Of a stretch of 64,000 nt of DNA, positions 1 to 9,319 are shown in pieces. This stretch comes from Fistularia commersonii (lineage: Eukaryota; Chordata; Actinopteri; Syngnathiformes; Fistulariidae): contig JBBMNZ010000001.1 in NCBI GenBank assembly GCA_037954325.1, positions 9,550,258-9,614,257 of the forward strand. Direction: 5' to 3'. A program made the position numbers and the translations under genes. A model generated the notes under the pieces. The model was not told the DNA's origin. It saw nothing but the letters and a program-made list of their open reading frames with translations, and did not search any database. Position 1 is the first letter of the stretch; each line of letters opens with the position of its first letter.

Positions 1-687
1 ACATGCTTGCAATAGAAAGAAACATATCAGACTTCATTGAGGCAAAGACAGAGCAAAGGGTGAGTAGAGTTACAATCAGCTTATTTTTATTTACTGAAAT
101 GTCTTAAATGTCTACTCTGTTTTATATTGTCTTTCATCTCTTATCTTTTTGAAGCAGTGCACCAGCTTCTTCATCCATCTAGTGTCCTACCTATCTGGGG
201 CGGTTCTTTTCGTCATATTACCTATGATCGTCTTCCAGACACAGGAAGGTTGGACTTCCTCACAGGCTATGTACTACTGCTTCATCACCCTAAGCACCAT
301 TGGCTTTGGAGATTTTGTAGCAGGTGCAGCACATGCTTCAATTTCCCCATGTATCAAAGGACGCTTGTTTTCAAATGTGACTTTAGACTTCTTTCGTGCA
401 GCATCACTGCAGTTTGCATTTATCACCTCAACTGATTTGTCACATCAATGTTATTTATTATTATTTGCCTTTCAGACAACAATCCAGAGAAAGAATATCC
501 TGAGTGGTACAGTGTTCTCATGGCATCATGGATTTTCTTTGGCCTGGCTTGGCTGGCTCTCATTATTAACCACTCCATTGATATCCTGGAACAGTTCAAC
601 ACCACCCTCAGACAGTGGTGGTCTAACACAACAGAAGAGGACAATGACACCAAGAAGTCACAGATGATTCCAACATCTTCAAAATAG
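1..687 (+). CDS. TALK-type two-pore-domain potassium channel, kcnk16/kcnk17-like (3' partial)
   Basis: The coding part is three exons: 1-59 (cut by the window edge, ends phase 0 at GTGAGT), 158-323 and 476-687 (stop TAG). The joined product is the C-terminal half of a K2P channel: the post-TM2 linker, TM3 (FVILPMIVF), the second pore helix and filter TLSTIGFGDF, then TM4 (GLAWLALIIN) and a short polar tail ending SQMIPTSSK. A GFG second filter and a short tail fit the TALK group, and the WLALII stretch resembles KCNK17 and KCNK16. The gene lies about 15 kb upstream of kcnk5 in the same direction, as KCNK17 does in human. The exon junction reads FVAD where kcnk5 has FVAG. The N-terminal half with TM1, P1 and TM2 is outside the window, so I cannot choose between kcnk16 and kcnk17. 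K2P channels work as dimers in the plasma membrane and carry background K+ current. Confidence 0.85.
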
Positions 688-736
688 TCAAGTGTCACCA
701 GAGAATGAACTTGGCTGTCTGTCAGTTAGGACCTAG

Positions 737-742
737 AATAAA
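737..742 (+). terminator. Polyadenylation signal of the kcnk16/17-like gene
   Basis: AATAAA lies 50 bases after the stop codon at 687. This gives a short 3' UTR ending near 755-765. No transcript confirms it. Confidence 0.55.
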
Positions 743-2212
743 GCACAAACAAATGTTTGTGTGATGAGACTGTAATTTTCTGCATATTCTTGTTTAATGA
801 CTCATTTTTGTTGAGTTACATTTTTATTTGTTTTGTTACTCACTGTAAAGAAGTGGTTCTTCATTCCCAAGAAATGCAGAATTATTTTTAGACAACATTT
901 ACTTTCTATCCTGCTGCCAGCTTTAATATTTCAATGTGTTTGCTCAGCCCACTTACCAAAATCCAAATTATTGGCAAACTCTTACATTTTACAATCTAGC
1001 TGTTGAGAAGCCAGTTATATTGCCAATCACCACTGCAATATTATATTTAAAAAATATATTCAATACTTTTTCATAATCAAAAGATTTACATATTACTTTT
1101 ATGGAGTTGACTAGTAATATTCATGTGGATGAATCCTGAAAGTTCTTCAATTTCCTATTGAGAAAACTGCTTGAAAATATGCTTATTGATTTCCTTGGGT
1201 AACTGAGAACTTGGCGTGCTTGAAAGTCAGATTATAAAACTGATTTTAAAGCATTTTTCGATTGAACTGACTGATGCTTATATTTCATGTCCATCTGAGT
1301 ATTTCTTAGCTAATGTACCGATCATGTTTGCATTACCCTTTTTCCACTAGATGGTGTAATTGCGCCACAAAATTGACAATTCAATAAAAACTGAAGCCGT
1401 GCCTGTGGCATTCTTTTTAAATACCCAGGATTAAGTAGTTATTTGATAAAAGGTTCAGGCAATATACCAAGATCAACAAAAAGTGTGTTAACATGAAGTT
1501 AAAACTACCTATGTTCAACTTCATGATTATGTATGAGTATGCATGATTGGCCAACCTTTGACATCCCAATAACAAGGCTTGAATAGTTCAAATATATATG
1601 CAAAAATGGTAAAAATGTTAACAGGTTCAATGATAAAATAAGATGCTCATTATGTGCAAAATAACCATGTTTAATTATAAATCAATTAATTGATATTAAT
1701 TATCAGGCTCAAGTCTTACAGAAAAAGCATGTTCAGTTCTGAAGAAACAATTCTCCCCTGGGCATTCAAAATCAAATTTATTATTGTATCCACCTCTTTC
1801 TTTCCATTATGCTGAAGCAACGCATAGTTTTTTTTTCTAATAAACTGGAATGGAGTGGAAAGCTCAGCGAAATGGATAAAAACTTCACATCCCATAAGCC
1901 CTTTTTTCTCCAAACTGTAAGCCTAGGCTTACAGAAGCCTATAGGGTTGCAAAATATGGTTTTCCATCTGAATAACTTATGACCCAATGTAGACACAATG
2001 ACACACTTCTTAGCATGGAATATTTAAAATGTGACATTCTTGGTGGTTTTCGTTATTATTTGTATCTTTAAAAGCCTTTGAATGTAGCATTTACTGTACA
2101 GTCTATGCTACTGTATTGTCCAATCCAGATAGTTTTAGGGGTAAAGTATATGGGAAACACGTACAAACATAACAACAAAAATGTATTGACTTTAAACTTT
2201 ATTGATTGATTG
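743..2212. other. AT-rich intergenic DNA, no feature recognised
   Basis: No ORF with coding character and no recognisable transposon on either strand. The only open frames are short minus-strand runs at 1716-1996 without similarity to anything I know. Confidence 0.5.
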
Positions 2213-2241
2213 AATGATAGAATGATTATCATTCTATCATT
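2213..2241. repeat. Perfect 14-bp inverted repeat with 1-nt spacer
   Basis: The arm AATGATAGAATGAT (2213-2226) is followed by one T and then its exact reverse complement (2228-2241). The whole 29 bases form a near-loopless palindrome in AT-rich intergenic DNA. It is preceded by TTGATTGATTGA, so slippage of a short repeat could have produced it. Confidence 0.9.
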
Positions 2242-2750
2242 TCAGTGCATCACTGACATTTGAATTTGGTTATCATAGAAACTCCTGTTCGTAAACACAT
2301 TATTTGATTTCCATAAGCTTATAGTGAACATGATGTACCATAGGCAAAGCTAGTGCCATCATCGTCTTATGTTATTCTAAGCTGGACCATATGGCTTCAA
2401 CATTAAAGTAGCTTTATGTAACTTTTTACAATGTACGGAACTTTAGTGATGCACAGGAAATGGCAAGTTGTACCCTGCAGAAACAGACCCTTGAATTCTG
2501 AAAAAGACATTGGTGCAGCTAAGAAACTTGACACTATGCATAAACAAGAAATATAGTCATGACAATAACAACTGAAAGAACAAAAAATTTACTAAGCTTT
2601 CAAAAGTTGGTCTAATTTTGCTGAAGAAGTCAGACAACTCAAAGTCACCGCAACTCAAACCTTTTTTTTTAAACAGTCTTTACATTTTTTTTATTCTTGG
2701 GTTTTCTATCACTTGTGTTCTAAATTTCTTTTGTCAGTTTTCATTCAAAT

Positions 2751-2957
2751 ATGGAACATTCTGGCAGTGACTTGGCAAACTACTGTGCCACGTTATTACC
2801 AATCATCATCACTATTACTATCACAATCACCATCATCGTTGTTATTTTTGTTATTGTTGTTGTTCTGGTGCTGGTGGTTATTGTCCTTTTTGTTGGCGAG
2901 GAGTCTCTGTCAGAAGACATTCAGAGGAAGAACTTTGTCGAAAAAATTATAGTGTAA
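2751..2957 (+). other. Candidate 68-aa single-pass membrane micropeptide ORF
   Basis: An ATG-initiated frame encodes a polar N-terminus (MEHSGSDLANYC), about 32 residues of almost pure I/V/L/T/F, and a charged C-terminus (EESLSEDIQRKNFVEK). The hydrophobic part is encoded by an imperfect ATC/ATT/GTT triplet run (about 2805-2890), so it may be only a read-through of low-complexity DNA. The charged tail lies outside the run. I do not recognise a family. Confidence 0.15.
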
Positions 2958-3039
2958 ATTCTTTTCAACTGAGGAACCTAAACTTCTCCTACAAAGATCC
3001 TCTCCAAACAGATATCGTTAAAATGAAATGTAGGCCAAT

Positions 3040-3262
3040 GTACTTCTCGGGGATTCCTGTGGGGATTCCTTCAGCGGTATGGGGTACTGAATCCTGTCAT
3101 ATGCTGTTCAGTCCCTGTATGATTGGTGTCGGAGCTTGGTCTGCATTGCCGGTTGTAAGCCAGACCCGTTTCCATTGAGAGTTAGACTCCACCGGGGCTG
3201 TCCTTTGTCACCGATTCTGTTCATAACTTTTTATATAACTTTCCCTATGGACAGAATTTGCC
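3040..3262 (+). mobile_element. LINE reverse-transcriptase fragment (GATGG-tailed fish LINE family)
   Basis: The plus strand shows eroded RT palm coding DNA: a step similar to 'SLYDRC..LVRIAG', then the LRQGCPLSPILF-type segment (about 3180-3230) and the ITFMDRI region, all with frame breaks. The same family recurs at 4165-4400, 4925-5206, 52270-52510 (plus), 34240-35830 (minus) and as 5' ends at 4475-4860 and 63415-64000. Clade not assigned. Confidence 0.7.
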
Positions 3263-3279
3263 TCAAATTCTGTCCATAG
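3245..3279. repeat. 16-bp perfect inverted repeat at a LINE break
   Basis: CTATGGACAGAATTTG (3245-3260), a CCT spacer, then the exact reverse complement (3264-3279). The left arm is part of the LINE RT coding sequence encoding 'MDRI'. The right arm therefore repeats LINE sequence in the opposite direction, as at an inversion or fold-back junction. Confidence 0.9.
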
Positions 3280-3299
3280 TGATTTTCCTAGGGAAAAAA

Positions 3300-3595
3300 A
3301 AGATGGGAGAGTGTTTGCTGCTTGACCAGCAATTCAGTTATTTCAGTTTGTCTTTTAAACATGTCAGTCATGTGCACATTAGTTTCACCATGTGATCCAG
3401 CAGATTGAGTAGGCTGTCTACTGTCTCTCTGGGAAACTACAACCTCTCTGTGTCTTGCAGGCCTTTGAGTTGTAGTAGGAATTCTATATTCAGTGGGAGT
3501 GTCATATCAGTAACCACTAGGTAGGCTCTTGTCTTCTGAATCCTGGTATACGCGAACTTTCGCTTCTGTGGCAGCCAGCTGAGATGCTAAGGCAA

Positions 3596-3627
<32 letters not shown>

Positions 3628-3960
3628 TTTTAGTGCTGCCACCTCTAGATCCAAATCCAGTTGGTCAGTCAATGCTTTTGATTTTGCTTTTAGAGCTGTG
3701 TACACTGTCTCAGCCTTTAAATGCACTTGTGGCTTTACAGCTCTGCTGCACACTTTGCTCGGATTGTGATGCACCATCAATAGGTTTACCTTTACCATCT
3801 TTCTCCTGTTCATCATCCTTGACCTGCCAATTTATACACTTCTTCAAGAAAAGCCAAAAAATAAATTGAACTGGGCTGGTACCAGAGCTGGAGGTAGAGA
3901 TGAAGATGTTGAGGTTCTCTTTGAGAGTGACTTATAATCTTAATAAATTATCATTATCTA
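3300..3960 (-). mobile_element. Gag-like retroelement remnant with charged coiled-coil segment
   Basis: The minus strand reads as coding-like protein over most of this segment. About 3517-3816 encodes a helix-rich, charged stretch (KAETVYTALKAKSKALTDQL) followed by RERERERE from a CT/GA repeat. About 3310-3490 encodes a proline/threonine/arginine-rich stretch and then 'FKRQTEITELLVKQQTLSHL'. This resembles the N-terminal gag-like proteins of fish LTR elements (BEL/Pao or gypsy type), but that is from memory. It sits between two pieces of one LINE family (3040-3262 and 4165-4400). Confidence 0.4.
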
Positions 3961-4164
3961 ATTCAATAGTTGATGGGACTTGCTGGTTGGATTCATTAAC
4001 TGACACACTAATTGATTTAAAGTTTATTCTCAAAGGTCTGTCACTTTCATCACAGGTATGAGGCAACAACTCACTATTTCTTCCAGGCAATATAGCAAAA
4101 AGTACCAGACTGTGCCACCCACCAACAGCATGCTATTCCTCATACATTTTCTGTTTGGCTAACT

Positions 4165-4400
4165 ATTCAGCTCAGACCATTCTGGTCAGGGTGCCTCTTG
4201 GACAACCTCCCGGGTGAGATGTTCCAGGCATGTCAAACCAGAAGGAGTCCCTAGGGAAGACTCAGGACACCCTGGGGGGGACTATGTCTATGGGCTGGCT
4301 TGCAGGGGAAAGGGAAGTCTGGGGCTCTGCTTTGGCTGCTGCACCTGTGACCCGGTCCCAGATAAGTGGAGAAAGATGGTTGGATGGATGACAGATTACA
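4165..4400 (+). mobile_element. LINE 3' end with GATGGATGG tail
   Basis: The sequence follows the 3' end of a common fish LINE: CATTCTGGTCAGGGTGCCTC, then the 'GRPRGRPRTRWRDYVSRLAW'-like coding remnant, then the 'LPPRPDPR' step and the terminal AGATGGTTGGATGGATG. The frame is broken. Confidence 0.7.
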
Positions 4401-4474
4401 GTCTCCTTGTATCAAACAACACAGATAACATTGTTTATCATCAGAAAAGGTTTCATCAAAAATTTTGTCTCACC

Positions 4475-4860
4475 CCCTCAAGCTGCCACCTTATTGTAGT
4501 GGAAGTTTTGTATGTCCCAATGCTCTCAGGAAGTTACTTGTAAGGGGCATGCCCTTGGTATGGTCACCCAAGCCATACAGGTCCTAAGTGAGGGACCAGA
4601 CAAAATGTGGCTCAGAGGACCTTTTATGATAAATTAGAACAATTGATCTCATTCTCCTTCACCTAACATGGGTCGCTTGGGCCCCCTTCTGAAGACTGGA
4701 CCAGGGGCGGGACTTGATGGTGAGCTCATGGTAGCCAAGCCTGTATCCATCAGGGTCAGCCCGAAAGCACAGAGAGAACACATGGGTCCGCTTTGCCATT
4801 GGCTCACCACCCATAAGAGAGACCATGGAACCACCACTCAACTTACACTAAGTGAAGTTT
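4475..4860 (+). mobile_element. LINE 5'-end fragment (same superfamily as 63415-64000)
   Basis: It begins with 'GCCACCTTATTGTAGTGGA' and continues through a 'GTGAGGGACCAGACAAA' block, a 'GACTGGACCAGGGGCGGGA' block and 'GGCTCACCACCCATAAGAG'. The same ordered blocks appear at 63415-64000. A 5' end placed between two 3' ends shows several independent insertions. Confidence 0.55.
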
Positions 4861-4924
4861 GAAAAAGATCACAAAACAAGTAGCTGAAATGAGTTTCCCT
4901 CCATGTTGTTTGGTGCAGGGGAGA

Positions 4925-5206
4925 CGCTCAGTCACCTGGGAGGGGTTTGGAGTAGAGCTGCTGCTCCTTCGCATTACGTGTAACCAGATGAGGTTTCTCT
5001 GATGTCTTTTCAGGATACTGTCTCAGCCCCTCTGATGAGGGGTTCCAAAAAGGTCCCACCTGGGAGAGACCCAGGAAAAACGGCAGATGCTGTGTCTCCT
5101 GGCTGTCCTGCAACTGCCTCAGAAGAGCGGAAAATTTGGGCCTCTTTCCTTGAGGTGCTGCCGCTGCAACCCATCCCAGATAAGCAGCAGAAGATGGATG
5201 GATGGT
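4925..5206 (+). mobile_element. LINE 3' end with GATGGATGG tail, second copy
   Basis: It runs from the 'VEPLLLRI..SQMRW'-like block (GAGCTGCTGCTCCTTCGCAT) through 'GAGAGACCCAGGAAAAACGG' to the terminal GAAGATGGATGGATGG. There is a local substitution or insertion around 5010-5050. It is non-coding now. Confidence 0.65.
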
Positions 5207-5365
5207 AAATTCAGTCACACTCGTCATTAAATCGAAGTTGACTGAAATGTCAACAATAACCGATAAGTGTTAAGGAGGAATTTTCAAACTGTCATATTTC
5301 ACACCTAAATAAGCTGTGAGTTCTATTGAAAAACAAACAAAAAAAGTGAGAAATAACTGCAAATA

Positions 5366-5588
5366 GGGAGTGGCGTGGCTCAGGGGGTGCGAGTGGTCTT
5401 CCTTGACAACAAACATTCCTGGTTCAATTCCTGTGCGCCTCCTAGCCTGCTGAAGTGTTGTGGAGGAAGACTAATCCCCAAACTGCTCCCCTTGCACTGT
5501 TAAGTAGCTGACTTCTGCTCACGGTTCATCCATGAGTTAAATGTCATTGTTAGTTTTGCTGATGTGCTGAATGGACAATAAAGGTCCT
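5366..5588 (+). mobile_element. tRNA-derived SINE, copy 1
   Basis: A tRNA-like head has an A box (GTGGCTCAGGGGG) and a B box (GGTTCAATTCC). The body (CTAGCCTGCTGAAGTGTTGT to CAAACTGCTCCCC to GGTTCATCCATGAGTTAAAT) is shared with 30145-30370 and 46035-46245, and it ends in GACAATAAAG. The shared head, body and tail in three unlinked places mark it as a SINE family. Confidence 0.75.
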
Positions 5589-5589
5589 C

Positions 5590-5735
5590 TATCCATCCAT
5601 CTATCTTCTACTACTTATCCTGCACTCAGGGTCATGGGGGATGCTGAAGCCTATCCCAGCTGTCAGGCGAGAGGCCGGGTACACCCTGGACTGGTCGCCA
5701 GTCAATCACAGGGCCACATACAACATATAACCATC
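5590..5735 (+). repeat. Interspersed repeat, 'GGTACACCCTGGACTGGTCG' family, copy 1
   Basis: It starts with ATCCATCCATCTATCTTCTA and contains GGTACACCCTGGACTGGTCG and CAATCACAGGGCCACATA. Further copies are at 26468-26690, 27286-27420, 27455-27720, 50320-50470 (plus) and 37694-37980 (minus). It is a high-copy fish repeat without coding capacity. Confidence 0.75.
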
Positions 5736-5739
5736 CAGG

Positions 5740-6445
5740 GTGAGGAGGTGGAGATGGTGGACCCATACATAATACCTTGGAGTCTGCATTAACAATAAAC
5801 TGGACACATAATATGGATGCCCTCTCCAGGAAAGGTAATAGGAGGATCATATCTTTAGCGGGCTCCTCAAGACCTTCGACCAGTCTATGGTAGCCAGCGT
5901 TCTCTTCACTTTTGTGTGCTGATGGGGTGTGCCAAGACTGGTGAGGTCAACGGGCTTACAAAGCTGGTGCGGAATGCCTGCTTGGTGGTGGGACTAAACT
6001 TGGACAGTCTGGGGCAGTGGGTGAGGGACTAACTTTGTGCAATCCTGGGCAATTCTTCCCACCCCCCTACACAGTGGGCTGAGGCTGATGAACAGCTCAT
6101 TCAGCTAGCAGTACATCCCACCCTAGTGCAGAATTGAATGCTTCAAATACTCCTTTGTGCCCACAGCTATCAGACTGTACAAATACAGTCTGGACAGCAC
6201 AAAACTCTGACCTGCCAGAGTCACATCCGTACTAATGGCCACTACCTACTACTGTCACCCACTTGTCACTTTATTCCGGTCCTCGAGTAGCAGTTTATTT
6301 TTATCCTTCTACTGTTATAGTCTTTGACTGTTTTAATGTCTCTTTTTATGTTTAATGTCTTTTGTTACCAGTTCTCTGCCCTGTGCTGCTGCAACACCCC
6401 AATTTTACCCATGCGGATCAATAAAGTATTATCTTGTTTTATCTC
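5740..6445 (+). mobile_element. L2/Rex-like LINE 3' end remnant
   Basis: A broken plus-strand frame gives 'LGVCINNKLDT', an RT C-terminal motif (YLGVxIDNKL) typical of L2/Rex-like LINEs. It is followed by CCACAGCTATCAGACTGTAC and an AT-rich 3' UTR ending CGGATCAATAAAGTATTATC, the usual 3' terminus of such elements. Confidence 0.6.
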
Positions 6446-6909
6446 TTATATTAAATACCTCAACCATAATTATTTTGTGGGGGGACATATAAATGCTTTG
6501 TGTTCAAAGGTCTTGATTAGGTAAATTATTGACAGCCTGGGTGATGCTGGGAATGTTTCACACAAAAAACAAGTTTAGTAATTGATTCTGCATTTTGGAT
6601 ATAGAACAGATGGAGCACATACAGTGGAGGAAAACCGTATTTAGTCAGCCACGAATTGCGCAAGTTCTCCCACTTAAAAATATGAGAGAGGCCTGTAATT
6701 TTCATCATAGGTACACTTGGACTAAGAGAGACAGAATGAGATAATAAAAATCTTGAAAATCACATTGTCTGATTTTTAAAGACTTTATTTGCAAATTATG
6801 GTGGAACATAAGTATTTGGTCACCTACAAACAAGCAAGATTTCTGGCTCTCACAGACCTGTATCTTTTTTTTTTAAGAGGCTCATTAGTTCTCCACACAT
6901 TACCTGTAC

Positions 6910-7800
6910 TCCGAATAAAATTCCTCATCCAGTCGGTCTATGATGTCTTGCCCAGCCCGTCAAACCCCTTTCTTTGGGGCAAGGTTGAAACTCCATCATG
7001 CACATTGTGCCAGGGAAGGGGAACTCTGGAGCACATCCTTAGCAGCTGTCCAAAAGCACTTGGAGAAGGCCGCTATCGTTGGCGCCATGACCAGGTGCTC
7101 AAGGCAATTGCTGAGTCTATACACTCTGCCACTGACCACAGCAAGCGCTTCCAGCCAAAGAGGCAGGGTGTGACATTCATCAGAGCCGGGGAACAACCTC
7201 CTCCCCAACCAAAGACCCAAACAGGACTTCTGGGAACTGCAAAGGACTGGCAGCTAAGGGTGGACCTCTGCAAACAGCTGAGGTTCCCTGAGGACATCGT
7301 AGAAACCCGCCTAAGACCAGACATCATCCTACATTCAGAGTCCTCGAAGCAGGTCATCATGCTAGAGCTGACTGTGCCCTGGGAGGAGAGAATGGAGGAA
7401 GCCAGCAGAAGGAAGGAGGAAAAGTATGCTGAGCTGGTGGAAGACTGCCGCAACCGGGGGTGGCATGCACAATGCTTGCCCATTGAGGTCGGGGGAAGGG
7501 GCTTTGCAGGGAAGTCTCTCTGCAGGGCCTACAGTCTCCTGGGCATCACAGGGGCACGAAAAAGGAGAGCCATCTGTTCAGCGTCAGAGGCCGCTGAGAA
7601 GGCATCCAGATGGCTCTGGATCCAGAGGAACAAAGAGTGCATGAGCGCTTCTTGGACACAGGTTGGGAACTGATCACTCCCGGCCAGGTCACCTGGGTGA
7701 GGGGGTTTGAAGTTGAAAGACCCGAAGCCCCCCGTGACCCCAGGTACTATCACTGATGATGTGTCCAAGAAACTGCATCACAAGATGTATCTTAAAACCT
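6910..7800 (+). mobile_element. R2/HERO-type LINE C-terminal fragment: CCHC plus restriction-like endonuclease
   Basis: A frame open from about 6912 to 7673 encodes CTLCQGRGTLEHILSSC, which is exactly the C-x2-C-x7-H-x4-C knuckle of R2-group LINEs. After it comes a restriction-like endonuclease (RLE) core: RLRPDIILHS, then VIMLELTVPWEERM, then RRKEEKYAELV. The first ~40 residues of the long frame (6789-6905) are Tc1 terminal sequence, not LINE. Tc1 sequence stops at TTACCTGTACT (about 6908) and resumes at TTAATGGCACCTGTTTGA (about 7800). The fragment is 5'-truncated, as expected of target-primed reverse transcription. Clade (R2, HERO, NeSL, Rex6) is not fixed. Confidence 0.8.
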
Positions 7801-8900
7801 TAATGGCACCTGTTTGACCTGGTTATCAGAATAAAAAACATCTGTCCACAACCTCAAACAGTCACACTCCAAACTCCACTATAGCCAAGACCAAAGAGCT
7901 GTCAAAGGACACCAGAAACAAAATTGTTGATCAGCACCAGACTGGGAAGACCGAATCTGCGATAGGCAAGCAGCCTGAAATCAACTGTGGGAGCAATTAT
8001 TAGAAAATGGAAGACATACCAGAGCGCTGATAATCTCTGTTGATCCATGCAAGATCTCCCCCCCTGGGGTCAAAGTGATCACAAGAACGGTGAGCAAAAA
8101 TCCCAGAATCACCTGGGGGGACCTAGTGAATGACTTGCAGAAAGCTAGGCACAAAGTGACAAAGGCTACCATCAGTAACACACTATGCTGCCAGGTACTC
8201 AAATTCTGCAGTGCCAGATGTGCCCCCCTGCTTAAGCCAGTACATGTTCAGGTCCGTCTGAAGTTTGCTAAAGAGCATTTGGATGATCCAGAAGAGGATT
8301 GGGAGAATGTCCTATTGTCAGATGAAACCAAAATAGAACTTTTTGTTAAATACTCAACTTGTCATGTTTGGAGGAGAAAGAAAGCTGAGTTGCATCCAAA
8401 TAACACCATACCTACTGTAAAGCATGGGAATAGAAACATCCTGCTTTGGGGCAGTTTTCTGCAAAGGGACTGAGACGACTGATCTGCATAGAGGAAAGAA
8501 TGAATGGGGCCATGTATCATGAGATTTTGAGTGAAAACCTCCTTCCATCAGCAAGGACACTGAAGATGAAACGTGAATGGGTCTTTTAGCATGACAATGA
8601 TCCCAAACTCACCGCCCGGGCAATGAAGGAGTGGCCAGTATGAAGAGGCATTTCAAGGAGTTTCCTGGAGTGGCCCAGCCAGTCTCCAGATTTCAACCCC
8701 ATAGAAAATCTTTGGAGGGTGTTAAATCCATTTTGCCCAGTGACAGCCCAAAAAAACTGCTCTAGAGGAGATCTGTATGGAGGAATGGGCCAAAATCCCA
8801 GCAACAGTGTGTGAAACCTTGTGAATACTTCCAGAAAATATTTGACCTCTGTCATTGCCAACAAAGGGAATACAACAAAGTATTGAGATGAACATTTGTT
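7800..8900 (+). pseudogene. Tc1/mariner transposase pseudogene
   Basis: Reading across several frame breaks gives a Tc1 helix-turn-helix region (ITRTVSKNPRITWGDLVNDL, 8075 on) and the first catalytic Asp block (LLSDETKIELF, about 8315). Near 8590-8720 come remnants of the DNDPK block and the WPSQSPDFNPIENLW block. Stops between 8470 and 8640 and several indels prevent a full DDE protein. Confidence 0.85.
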
Positions 8901-9319
8901 CTTGACCAAATACTTATTTTCCACTATAATTTGCAAATAAATTCTTTTAATATCAGACTGAAATTTTCTGGAATTTTTATTTCTGCATTCTGTCTCTCAT
9001 AGTTGAAGTGTGCCTATGATAAAACTTATAGACCTCACTCATCTTTTTAAAAGTGGGAGAACTTGCTGACTAAATACTTTTTTGCCCCGCTGTATGCCTA
9101 CATGTTGAAGAACACATGTAGATGCTTGCTCAAAGTAACATGGGAAACATCATAACAATGGCAGTAGGAAGCAGCTCTTTAGTCATTTAACATGGTCAAG
9201 TCACTGTACACACCTACATTTACTAAAAATAATCTTCCAAAGGGATGACATAGAAAATTTGATAAGCAGGAAGAATATTTCAAAAACATTTGATAAACTT
9301 ACTATATTTGACATATTTG

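Larger units (their letters stand above)
6622..9092 (+). mobile_element. Tc1-like DNA transposon (inactive, with nested insertion)
   Basis: The ends are inverted copies: CAGTGGAGGAAAACCGTATT at the left and the reverse complement reading CAGCGGGGCAAAAAAGTATT at the right, each next to a TA dinucleotide (6620-6621 and 9093-9094). The match continues for roughly 90 bases with changes (TTTAGTCAGC, AAGTTCTCCCACTT). The body is a broken Tc1/mariner transposase gene. About 0.9 kb at 6910-7800 is foreign: a LINE fragment inserted in the 5' untranslated part. The nominal length of 2.47 kb, against about 1.6 kb usual for Tc1, is explained by that insertion. Confidence 0.88.

Noticed and set aside
6789..7673. 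294-residue ORF as a single host gene
   Set aside because: Its first ~40 residues translate Tc1 terminal sequence and the rest is a LINE endonuclease fragment. It is a chimera of two mobile elements.
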